From assembly GCA_027001345.1 (NCBI GenBank), contig JALTMS010000607.1, positions 1 through 10,404 on the forward strand: DNA of 10,404 bases, in the 5' to 3' direction. Within the stretch, counting starts at the first letter, position 1. Each line of letters starts with the position of its first letter. A model generated the notes under the pieces. It did not search any database. It worked only from the letters and a program-made list of their open reading frames with translations, and was not told the DNA's origin. Position numbers and translations under genes: made by a program. This document shows, piece after piece, positions 1-6,718 of the stretch. This DNA comes from Acidobacteriota bacterium (GTDB lineage Bacteria > Acidobacteriota > Polarisedimenticolia > J045).

Positions 1-1379
1 CATTCTTCGCGAGCGCTGGGGTCGTCGTCCACCACCAGCAGCATCTCGCGCCCTCGCCAGCGCGTGGCGTCGTCGGGGGCTTGCCGGGTTTCCGGCAGCG
101 TTGCGTCGGACAGGGGCAGGGCCAGGCGCGCGATGGTGCCCTGGCCGGGGTTCGAGTCCAGCTCGACGAAGCCCCCGTGGGCCCGGGCCGCGCCGTAGAC
201 CATGGTCAGTCCCAGCCCCGAAGCCCGCTTACCCTTGGTGGTGAAGAAGGGCGAGAAGGCCCGGGCGCGGACCTTCTCGCTCATGCCGCAGCCCGTGTCC
301 CGCACCTCGATCATCAGGTAGGGGCGCCCCTCGCTGCCGGGGCGGGTGGCGGCGCCCGCGGAGTCCAGGTCGAGGCGTCGCAGGCGCACGCGGATCTCTC
401 CCTCCTGCTGAGCCTCCGCCGCGTTTTGCAGCAGGTGCCAGAACGCCTGGCGCAGATGACTGGCATCGCCTCGCACCACCGCAGGCTCGTCGGTCTGCAC
501 TTCCAGTTCGACACTCAGGCTCGGCGGCAGGGTGCGTACGAAATCCGCGCAGACTTCCCGCACCAGACGGCCGGTGTCCAGCGCTGGTGGAGCGGGCCCC
601 TCGAGGCCGGTCGGAGCGAGCTGGAGCACGCGCCGAGCCAGGGCACTGCCCCGGGTGGCCAGGCGGTCGATGCGCTCGAGGCGCTGGGTGTCGGGGATCT
701 CTTCCCGGGGGTCGCGGGCCAGAGAGCGAATCTCCCGGAACACCTTCTCGAAGGCCCGGGCCAGAGACTCGGCCACGTCGGCCAGGGCCTCGAGGCGGGT
801 GACGTTGCGCAGCCTGAGTTCGAGGGTGCGGCGCTCGCCCAGATCGCGGAGGAACAGGGCGAGTTGCTTGCCGTGACGGGAGGGCACCAGCGCGCAGCTC
901 GCCTCCAGTTCGACGCGCGCGCCGCTGCGCCGCAGTCCCGAGAACGTCAGTTGCGCCGGCTCGACGGCTCCTTCGCTGCGCCGCCGCAGCCATTGCTCGA
1001 CGGCGGGCCGATCTTCCTCGGCCACCAGCGAGAGGAAGGTGTGCCCGGCGATCTCCTCGTCGGCGGGCAGCGCGAGCAGGGCCCGGAAGGCGGGGTTGGC
1101 CTGGTGGATGCGCCCATCTCGGATCAGCACCACGCCGTCGGGGCTGGCATCGATCACGGCCTGGGCTCGCAGGCGGGAACGATCGAGCGCACGCTCGATG
1201 TCGTGGATGCGCTCCCGCTGGTGGCCGGCGAGCCAGGCCAGTGCGCCGAAGGCCAGCAAGAGCAGCACGGCCGCCACCAGACCGGGAATGCGGAACGATG
1301 AAGCGAGCAGCGCGTGGAACACTCCGGCGGCGGCCAGTAGCAGGGTCAGCAGGCAGACGACCAGGGCTGGGGTTCTCAT
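1..1379 (-). CDS. PAS-domain hybrid sensor histidine kinase with degenerate H-box (C-terminus beyond window)
   Basis: Translating from the ATG at 1379 gives 459 codons open to the left edge. Residues 4-24 and 32-52 are hydrophobic with a very short loop between, so this is a membrane hairpin with the rest cytoplasmic. A PAS domain spans about 72-182. The DHp-like helix follows at about 195-222, reading EALADVAESLARAFEKVF. Where this family normally has AHDFNN there is ARAF, so the phosphoacceptor His is Arg208, and no other His lies in the helix. The ATPase domain looks intact: N-box Asn319 in HLLQNAAEA, G1 box DTGCGM (361-366), F-box SPFFTTKG, G2 GLGL (388-391) and G3 GQGT (412-415). A receiver domain begins at about 446 (MLLVVDDDPS, acidic pair D451/D452) and is cut by the window. 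The start is fixed by an ATGA overlap with the upstream methyltransferase-like gene. It is either a pseudokinase or a kinase with an unusual phosphorelay; the signal is unknown. Confidence 0.9.
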   Translation of the reverse strand, partial: MRTPALVVCLLTLLLAAAGVFHALLASSFRIPGLVAAVLLLLAFGALAWLAGHQRERIHDIERALDRSRLRAQAVIDASPDGVVLIRDGRIHQANPAFRALLALPADEEIAGHTFLSLVAEEDRPAVEQWLRRRSEGAVEPAQLTFSGLRRSGARVELEASCALVPSRHGKQLALFLRDLGERRTLELRLRNVTRLEALADVAESLARAFEKVFREIRSLARDPREEIPDTQRLERIDRLATRGSALARRVLQLAPTGLEGPAPPALDTGRLVREVCADFVRTLPPSLSVELEVQTDEPAVVRGDASHLRQAFWHLLQNAAEAQQEGEIRVRLRRLDLDSAGAATRPGSEGRPYLMIEVRDTGCGMSEKVRARAFSPFFTTKGKRASGLGLTMVYGAARAHGGFVELDSNPGQGTIARLALPLSDATLPETRQAPDDATRWRGREMLLVVDDDPSAREE

Positions 1380-2170
1380 CGGCGGCCCTCCGGGGGGCAG
1401 CTCAGCACTCGGGCGGCGATCACCTGGTGGTCCTCCCGGGCCGCCTTGTCCATGTCCCGCACCAGGTGCGGGCGGTCGATGGCCACCCGCACGGTCTCCT
1501 CTCGCACGTCCCAGGCTCCCAACTCGGCGCTCCACTCGCGCCACCAGGCATCGGGCTGGGAGGTGCGGGGCTCGAGGATCAGCAGCCCGGCGCCCCGTCG
1601 CCGACGGGCCAGCAGGCTCTTGAGCAGGCTTCGGCGGGTGGCGGGGTCCACCAGGCCGGCGAGCCAGGCCAGGCAGTAGAGGTCGCTCGCGCCGCCGGTG
1701 GGCAGGCGTCCGGTGATGGACTCCCGGCGGACCTGGCCGTCGAGTCCCAGCGCACGCCAGGTCAGACGGGTCTCGGCGACACACCAGGGAGAGGGCTCGA
1801 GGCCGATCAGCCGGGGGGGGCGATCGAGAGCCAGGGCCAGGCCCGCCGAGGCCGCGCCGGTCAGACAGCCGATCTCGGTGATGCGGGCCACCGGCGCCCG
1901 GGCGTCGAAGAGCATCTGGGTGGCGTGGTAGGTGGTGAGAAAGCGGAGGGCGGCCCGGTAGGTGGCCAGCGCCGCCCGCTTGCCTCGCCCCTGGCTGAGC
2001 CGCGCCAGGTCGATACCGCCCGGGCCGGGTTCGCCACACAGCCGGGCGACGGCCTGGGCGCCCTTGCGGATTTCGGCAAAGGTCAGTTCTTCACGAAAGC
2101 GGGCCAGGGTCTCGGCCTGCCAGTCGTCGAAGAGCCGCCGAGGCTCTCCCTCCAGATACGGAAGCTGCAT
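1376..2170 (-). CDS. Class I SAM-dependent methyltransferase-like protein
   Basis: 264 residues. The central part looks like a Rossmann methyltransferase: a motif I-like strand and turn, TEIGCLTGAASAG (98-110), an acidic residue ending strand 2 (LIGLEPS, E125), SDLYCLAWL (162-170) at the strand 4 position, and GAGLLILEP (193-201) as strand 5. Motif I (EIGCLTGA) is a loose version of the usual D/E-x-G-x-G-x-G. The helical N-terminus ending in RGKRAALATYRAALRFL resembles what precedes the fold in Rsm22-like ribosomal methyltransferases, but this is only a likeness; substrate and family are not assigned. The TGA shares ATGA with the downstream kinase start, so the two are probably cotranscribed and translationally coupled. 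The start at 2170 has no clear Shine-Dalgarno sequence. An in-frame ATG at 2206 would add 12 residues and make the hairpin at 2184-2204 part of the coding region. Confidence 0.75.
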   Translation of the reverse strand: MQLPYLEGEPRRLFDDWQAETLARFREELTFAEIRKGAQAVARLCGEPGPGGIDLARLSQGRGKRAALATYRAALRFLTTYHATQMLFDARAPVARITEIGCLTGAASAGLALALDRPPRLIGLEPSPWCVAETRLTWRALGLDGQVRRESITGRLPTGGASDLYCLAWLAGLVDPATRRSLLKSLLARRRRGAGLLILEPRTSQPDAWWREWSAELGAWDVREETVRVAIDRPHLVRDMDKAAREDHQVIAARVLSCPPEGRR

Positions 2171-2183
2171 GCGGCGAACGCTA

Positions 2184-2204
2184 GCAGAAGCGTTGCGCTT
2201 CTGC
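2184..2204. promoter_or_regulatory. Perfect 9-bp inverted repeat in the divergent intergenic region
   Basis: GCAGAAGCG (2184-2192) and CGCTTCTGC (2196-2204) are perfect reverse complements around a 3-base centre (TTG). A second, overlapping dyad, AACGCT (2177-2182) and AGCGTT (2189-2194), shares the central bases. The site lies in the 81-bp gap between the divergent methyltransferase-like gene (start 2170) and the helicase-nuclease gene (start 2252). As DNA it could be an operator serving both. As RNA on the minus strand it would be a stable hairpin ending 13 nt before the methyltransferase-like start codon. No T-run follows on either strand, so it is not a terminator. I see no convincing -35/-10 pair in the gap. 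Confidence 0.5.
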
Positions 2205-2251
2205 ATCACACCGGCAGGCCGTCGCTCGCAGGGATCGCCTTCGGCGCTACC

Positions 2252-5200
2252 ATGGCCGACGTGAAGCGTCTCCTCGAATCTCTGCTGGCCGATCCGCGTA
2301 TCGGTGAGCACGCCGTCTACCAGGGCCTCGAGCCGGCTCGACAGGCAGCCTATGGCGTGCCCGCCGGCGGGCTGCCGTCCAGCTCCCTGGTGGGAATGGC
2401 GGCGCTGGGGGTCGAGCGGCTCTACTCCCACCAGGCCGAGGCGGCGGAGCTGGCTGCCAAAGGTGAGAACTTGCTGCTCGCCACTCCCACCGCCTCGGGC
2501 AAGACCCTGGCCTTCCTGCTGGCCCTCGACCGGGCCCGGCAGGCGGATCCCGATGCCCGAGGACTGTTTCTCTACCCCCTCAAGGCTCTGGCCCGGGATC
2601 AGCTCGCCACCATCCAGCGCTTTTTCGCTGCGGCGGACCTGACGCCCGAGCAGGCCGCGGCGGTCTACGACGGTGATACACCCCAGGCGCTGCGCCGGCG
2701 CATCCGCCGGTTGCCTCCGGCGGTGCTGGTGACCAATCCGGACATGCTGCACCTGGGGATCATCCCCTCCCACGATGCCTGGGCGGGCTTCCTCTCCAAA
2801 CTGGCCTGGATCGCCGTGGACGAGGCTCACGTCTACCGCGGAGTGTTCGGCGCCCACGTGCACCACGTGCTGCGGCGCCTGCTGCGGCTGGCGCGAGACT
2901 ACGGCGCCGATCCGCGGATCGTGGCGGGCTCGGCAACCATCGGCGAGCCGGAGGCGTTCATCGAGACCCTGACGGGAGAGCCCTGCCGAGTGGTGCGCGA
3001 GTCGGGCGCCGGGGCGGCGGCGCGGCACGTGTTGTTCCTGCGGCCCGATGCGGTCTCGCCCTATACCGTGGCCACCCGGGTGGTGGCCCGGGCGGTGGAG
3101 GCCGGGCATCGCACCATTGCCTTCACCAAGGCGCGACGCATCACCGAGCTGATGCAGCGCTGGCTGGCGGAGGGCTTTCCCCAGGTGGCCCGGCGGGTGG
3201 CCAGCTACCGCTCGGGCTATCTGCCCGAAGAGCGGCGGCGCATCGAGCAGCGGCTTTTTTCCGGTCAGCTCGGCGGCGTGATTTCCACCTCGGCCCTCGA
3301 GGCGGGGATCGACGTGGGGGGCCTCGACGTCTGCGTGCTGGTGGGCTACCCGGGCTCGCTGGCCACCGCCTGGCAGCGCATCGGCCGGGCCGGGCGGGGT
3401 GCGCGCCGTTCGCTGGCAGTGCTGGTGGCCTTGCCCGATGCCCTCGACCACTTCGTGGTGCGCCACCCGGAGCATTTCTTCTCGGGGGAGTTCGAGCGGG
3501 TGGTGCTCGATCCCCAGAACGACACGATTGCCGATGCCCATTTCCAGGCGGCGGCTTCCGAGCGCAGCCTGGACGTGGCGGCGGCGCGCACCCTGGGCGG
3601 CGAGGCGGGGCCCGAGCGGGTGCTGCGGCTCGAGCAGGAGGGCAAGCTGATCCGGGCCCATGAGGAGGAGCGCTGGTTCTCCCTGCGCCGCCGGCCCCAG
3701 CGGGAGATTCATCTGCGCTCGGCGGGGCAGACCTACCGCCTGCTGCGGGCGGGAGACGAGCGCCTGCTGGGCACGCTGGAAGAGGGGCGGGCCTGGCACG
3801 AGGGGCACCCCGGGGCGATCTACCTCCACGGCGGACAGACCTGGCAGGTGATCGACTTCGACGAAGAGAAACGGGAGATCCACCTGGAGTCCGCCAGCGT
3901 GGACTACTTCACCCAGGTCTTCGCCCGCAAGGAGACCGAGATCCTCGAGCGGGGCGAGGAACGCCCCCTGGGGCCGGGTAGGGTGGTCTGGGGCCGGCTG
4001 AAGGTGACGACTCAGGTGGAGGGCTATTCCCGGCGGCGGATCTTCGGCCAGGAGGAGATCTCCCGCCACGTCCTGGAGGCGCCACCCCAGGTGATGGAGA
4101 CGGTGGGTTTCTGGTTCGAGGCGCCGGAAAACCTGGCCGGTCACCTGGTCGGGCGAGACTTCCACCCCGTCGGCGCCCTGCACGCCGTCGAGCACGCCGC
4201 CATCGGACTGTTCCCCCTGCTGGCCCTGTGTGATCGCTGGGATCTCGGCGGGATCTCCTACGCCCAGCATCCCCAGGTGGGAGGGCCGGCGGTGTTCGTC
4301 TACGACGCCTGGCCGGGAGGGGTGGGACTGGCCCGGGCGGGCTTTCGCCGCGCCCAGGAATTGTTCGAACGGACCCGCACGCTGGTCGCCGAGTGCGAGT
4401 GCGAGGGAGGTTGTCCGGCTTGCGTGTACTCCCCCAAGTGCGGCTCGGGCAATCACCCGCTGGACAAGCAGGGGGCGGTGGAGGTGCTCGACGTGATGCT
4501 GGGGCGCTCGGTGATCGACCCTTCGCGGGTGGCCGATCCCACTGCCGCGCTGGCCGCCCACCGGCGTGTGGTGCACGCCGGGGTGCGAGGTGGCGGAGCG
4601 CTCGAGGTGGAGAGCTGCGCGGCCGAGGCCGGCGAGCCGCCCGTGCCCCCCGCGGAGGCTGCGCCCGACGGTGGAGGCCGCCTCGAAGACCATCCCTGGC
4701 CGGAGGGGGTGCCCTCCCTCGGTGAGTTGCTGGGTCCTGACGAGGGCCGCTGGCTGTTCTTCGACATCGAGACTCTGCGCTCGGCGGAGGACGTGGGGGG
4801 CTGGGGCAAGATCGACCGCATGGGCTGCGCCCTGGCGGTGTGCCTCGACGCCCGCAGCGGTGAGCTGCGGAGCTACTTCGAGAGCGACGTATCCCGCCTG
4901 GTGGACGAGCTACTCGCCGCCGACCGGGTGGTGGGCTTCAACTCCGAGCGCTTCGACCTCACCGTGCTCGAAGGCTACGAGGGCTCCCGGGTGCGCGGAG
5001 TGTGCAGCCTCGACCTGCTGGCGGAGATCAAGCAGCGGGTCGGTCGCCGCTTCAGCCTGGCCCACCTGGCCGAGCAGACCCTCGGGGCGAGCAAGACCGC
5101 TGACGGCCTGCAATCTCTCGAATGGGTCAAGCAGGGCCGCTACGACCTGATCGAGAAATACTGCCGCGCCGACGTGGCCCTCACCGCCGCCCTCTGGGCC

Positions 5201-5275
5201 TACGGCCGCCACCACGGCTATCTCCTCTGCCGCAGCCGCGACGGCCACCTGGGGCGCGTGCCGGTGCGGTGGTGA
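2252..5275 (+). CDS. MrfA/YprA-type DEAH helicase fused to an MrfB/YprB-type DEDD 3'-5' exonuclease
   Basis: 1007 residues. Superfamily 2 helicase motifs appear in order: ATPTASGKT (77-85, Walker Lys84), LYPLKALARDQ (107-117), TNPDMLH (161-167), DEAH (190-193), GSAT (226-229), FTKARR (291-296), STSALEAGIDV (345-355) and QRIGRAGRG (375-383). A DUF1998-type region follows, with a Cys cluster C715, C717, C721, C724, C730 that probably binds a metal. This is the layout of B. subtilis MrfA (YprA), a mitomycin-damage repair helicase. After a Pro/Ala-rich linker (about 785-825) comes a DnaQ/RNase H-like exonuclease: FDIE (D838, E840), GFNSERFD (N897, D902) and YCRAD (Y970, D974), giving all four DEDD acidic residues as in MrfB (YprB). 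The ATG at 2252 was chosen because the helicase N-terminus starts there; the frame upstream lies over the opposite-strand methyltransferase-like gene. No strong ribosome site is visible (AGGGA at 2230-2234 is 17 nt away). Helicase and nuclease assignment is sure; the repair role is inferred from the family. Confidence 0.93.
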   Translation: MADVKRLLESLLADPRIGEHAVYQGLEPARQAAYGVPAGGLPSSSLVGMAALGVERLYSHQAEAAELAAKGENLLLATPTASGKTLAFLLALDRARQADPDARGLFLYPLKALARDQLATIQRFFAAADLTPEQAAAVYDGDTPQALRRRIRRLPPAVLVTNPDMLHLGIIPSHDAWAGFLSKLAWIAVDEAHVYRGVFGAHVHHVLRRLLRLARDYGADPRIVAGSATIGEPEAFIETLTGEPCRVVRESGAGAAARHVLFLRPDAVSPYTVATRVVARAVEAGHRTIAFTKARRITELMQRWLAEGFPQVARRVASYRSGYLPEERRRIEQRLFSGQLGGVISTSALEAGIDVGGLDVCVLVGYPGSLATAWQRIGRAGRGARRSLAVLVALPDALDHFVVRHPEHFFSGEFERVVLDPQNDTIADAHFQAAASERSLDVAAARTLGGEAGPERVLRLEQEGKLIRAHEEERWFSLRRRPQREIHLRSAGQTYRLLRAGDERLLGTLEEGRAWHEGHPGAIYLHGGQTWQVIDFDEEKREIHLESASVDYFTQVFARKETEILERGEERPLGPGRVVWGRLKVTTQVEGYSRRRIFGQEEISRHVLEAPPQVMETVGFWFEAPENLAGHLVGRDFHPVGALHAVEHAAIGLFPLLALCDRWDLGGISYAQHPQVGGPAVFVYDAWPGGVGLARAGFRRAQELFERTRTLVAECECEGGCPACVYSPKCGSGNHPLDKQGAVEVLDVMLGRSVIDPSRVADPTAALAAHRRVVHAGVRGGGALEVESCAAEAGEPPVPPAEAAPDGGGRLEDHPWPEGVPSLGELLGPDEGRWLFFDIETLRSAEDVGGWGKIDRMGCALAVCLDARSGELRSYFESDVSRLVDELLAADRVVGFNSERFDLTVLEGYEGSRVRGVCSLDLLAEIKQRVGRRFSLAHLAEQTLGASKTADGLQSLEWVKQGRYDLIEKYCRADVALTAALWAYGRHHGYLLCRSRDGHLGRVPVRW

Positions 5276-5310
5276 GGCGAAGGGATCTTTTCCTGTTGGT
5301 GGACTTCCGA

Positions 5311-5316
5311 AGGAGG
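5311..5316 (+). promoter_or_regulatory. Shine-Dalgarno AGGAGG that sets a GTG start
   Basis: A full-consensus AGGAGG lies 6 nt before the GTG at 5323 and directly against an in-frame GTG at 5317. The spacing favours 5323. That choice gives a normal lipoprotein signal peptide, whereas the open frame upstream of it lies over the helicase-nuclease gene. Confidence 0.7.
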
Positions 5317-5322
5317 GTGTGC

Positions 5323-5868
5323 GTGGTAGGTCGTCTTTGGGCTAGTTTCGGCCTCGTGATCTTGTGCATGCCACTGGGTTGCTCTGGCTCGTCTGCGGGG
5401 GCTGGGGATTCCGCCCCCGCACCGCTGATTCCGGACGAAAACGTGGTGGCTGGCGTGGCTGCGCTGGAAGAGCGGCTGGTGTCGGCTTCGAGCGACCGCG
5501 AGATCGTCATCGAGTTGCCTGCGGATGCTGCCTATCAAGGAGAGCTGATTTCGGGGCCTTGCACCGTTCGTGCGGCGATCGACTTCCGTGGTGGTGAGAA
5601 GACACGTCTGGTGGCTCCCTGCATGGCGGAGTACCGGGGGCGCGAGGTGAAGATCGTCTGCGACACCGCGGTGCTGCGTGGCACGCTGACCGGGGGCCGC
5701 GTACGGCTCTTCGGCCGGGAGTACGGCATGCAGGGCAACGAGATTCTCCTCGAGGGCCAGGCCACCGGTGCGGGCCGGCTGGCGGGGACGGTCCTGGAGG
5801 CCGGTGGCGCCGAAGAGGAGTGGGATGTAGTGGAAGGCCGATGGGAGGTTGTCGCCGATGCACAGTAG
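5323..5868 (+). CDS. Putative lipoprotein of unknown function
   Basis: 181 residues from the GTG at 5323, 47 nt after the helicase-nuclease stop. The N-terminus (Arg4, then a hydrophobic stretch 5-18) ends in CMPLGC with Cys20 as the likely lipidated residue. The lipobox is imperfect (Pro at -3), and a Ser/Gly/Ala-rich tether follows (21-36). I do not recognise the mature domain. It contains a helical stretch (41-57), then alternating short strands with conserved-looking turns (GPCTVRAAIDF, APCMAEYRGREVKIVCD, LRGTLTGGRVRLFG, ILLEGQATGAGRLAGTV), which suggests a small beta-sheet or beta-barrel-like fold, and an acidic C-terminus. Cys80, Cys100 and Cys113 in the mature part are possible disulfide or redox sites. 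Its end overlaps the TlpA-like gene by 11 nt, so the two are probably translated together and may work together in the periplasm. Confidence 0.75.
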   Translation: MVGRLWASFGLVILCMPLGCSGSSAGAGDSAPAPLIPDENVVAGVAALEERLVSASSDREIVIELPADAAYQGELISGPCTVRAAIDFRGGEKTRLVAPCMAEYRGREVKIVCDTAVLRGTLTGGRVRLFGREYGMQGNEILLEGQATGAGRLAGTVLEAGGAEEEWDVVEGRWEVVADAQ

Positions 5869-6379
5869 TCGGCGGGGAAGACTCAGCGTGTGGGCCACCG
5901 TAGCGGCCTGTCTGCTGGGTTGTGGTGGATCGGCCGAGCGGAGTGTTCTTGTAGAGTACGGCACGCCTGCGAAGCCTTTCGTGTTGCAGACGGTCGGCGG
6001 TGAGACGATCTCGTTGGAAGAGGCGTGTCGACGCTCTTCGGTGGTAGTGCTCTCCTTCTGGACCACCTGGTGCGGGCCCTGCATCCACGAGCTACCACTG
6101 GTGGAGGCCTTGCACAAGCGCTACCAGGACCAGGGGGTGAGCGTACTCGCCGTAGAAGTCGGTAGCGACCCTGACCTGGTCGAGCGTTTGGTCGAGACGA
6201 CGCGCGTCACCTTTCCCGTTCTTCTCGATACGGACCAGTCCGTCGCCAAGGCTTATGGAGTGAAGGGTTATCCGTGGGTCGTGACCATTGCGGGAGATTG
6301 CCAGGTGGTCAGCTCCGGCCTCGGGGCGGTCAGCGACCGGCTCGCGCGCAAGGTGGCACGACTCCTTGCCGAGGACTGA
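5858..6379 (+). CDS. TlpA/ResA-like thioredoxin-fold lipoprotein
   Basis: 173 residues. An Arg-rich start (RRGR, 5-8) and hydrophobic segment lead to a good lipobox, LLGC, with Cys22, so the protein is probably anchored by lipid on the outer side of the cytoplasmic membrane or in the outer membrane. The mature part is an AhpC/TSA-Redoxin-like thioredoxin domain: strand VVVLSFW, active site WCGPC (71-75), helix HELPLVEALHKRY, strand VSVLAVEVG, FPVLLDTD, and the cis-proline in GVKGYPWVVTI (Pro139). Family members pass electrons to periplasmic disulfides, for example in cytochrome c maturation, but no cytochrome-maturation genes are visible here. The ATG at 5858 was preferred because GGGAGG (5843-5848) lies 9 nt upstream; an in-frame TTG at 5849 would sit right against that site. 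It overlaps the preceding lipoprotein gene, which may be its substrate. Confidence 0.92.
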   Translation: MHSSRRGRLSVWATVAACLLGCGGSAERSVLVEYGTPAKPFVLQTVGGETISLEEACRRSSVVVLSFWTTWCGPCIHELPLVEALHKRYQDQGVSVLAVEVGSDPDLVERLVETTRVTFPVLLDTDQSVAKAYGVKGYPWVVTIAGDCQVVSSGLGAVSDRLARKVARLLAED

Positions 6380-6718
6380 CAGGGGAAGCTCCTGGCGGGG
6401 GAGCCCGGCATGCGAGCCTCTCAACTTCCGACGTCGCTCCGGTTACTGCAATAGCATGCGGAGGCAGCGGGGGCGGCCGCTGCTGGATCCGGAGCCGAGC
6501 CCCCTCGATCTCTCGCCGCGCGCTCGTCTCGACACCCTACGGTCCGCCCCGATCAGCCGCCAAGGCGCTGCCAATCATCTACTTGGACACCATGTTCCTG
6601 ACAGCCGGACCTACAAGTATGTGAGGACCTGGAGGGGAATGCTTCTGAAAAACGGGGGTCCCAAGGTGAGCGAAAACCCACCCCGGCACTCTGAATGTCG
6701 CCGTGGCAGGGCAGTTCT
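6380..6718. other. Convergent intergenic region without a recognisable gene
   Basis: The plus-strand operon and the minus-strand secreted-protein gene converge on 339 nt. A weak hairpin just after the TlpA-like stop (GCTCC 6388-6392 with GGAGC 6400-6404) has no T-run. GCATGCG occurs twice (6408-6414, 6454-6460). One plus frame stays open from ATG 6456 to 6749 (about 97 codons) with no ribosome site and no recognisable domain, and it runs into the end of the opposite gene. I regard it as spurious. Nothing here shows inverted ends or a transposase motif. Confidence 0.6.
6648..6685 (-). terminator. Candidate intrinsic terminator of the secreted-protein gene
   Basis: Read on the minus strand, CGGGG (6685-6681) pairs with CCCCG (6657-6653) and is followed at once by TTTTT (6652-6648). 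It lies 34 nt beyond the stop codon at 6719, where a terminator is expected. The weakness is the long 23-nt loop; inner pairings GGGT/ACCC could shorten it. There is no equally good candidate for the plus-strand operon. Confidence 0.42.

Noticed and set aside
229..993. Minus-strand 254-codon frame over the kinase
   Set aside because: It is out of phase with the kinase, rich in Arg/Pro/Ala, and shows no domain, while the kinase frame shows PAS and ATPase motifs in order.
1241..2251. In-frame upstream extension of the helicase-nuclease frame by 337 codons
   Set aside because: It lies over the opposite-strand methyltransferase-like and kinase genes, has the low-complexity Gly/Arg/Gln look of a G+C-rich shadow, and the helicase family begins near 2252.
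1376..4693. 1105-codon minus-strand open frame
   Set aside because: Only its last 264 codons are a plausible protein; the rest is antisense to the helicase, whose motifs are unmistakable.
2252..5275. DISARM-like defence helicase, suggested by DUF1998 and a nearby methyltransferase-like gene
   Set aside because: DISARM needs a DNA methyltransferase, DrmA, DrmB and DrmC; here the methyltransferase-like gene is divergent with no DNA-methylase motifs, and the fused exonuclease points to MrfA-MrfB.
6354..6369. Sigma54-like promoter TGGCACG followed by TTGC
   Set aside because: The GG to GC distance is one base too long and it lies inside the end of the TlpA-like gene facing no gene.
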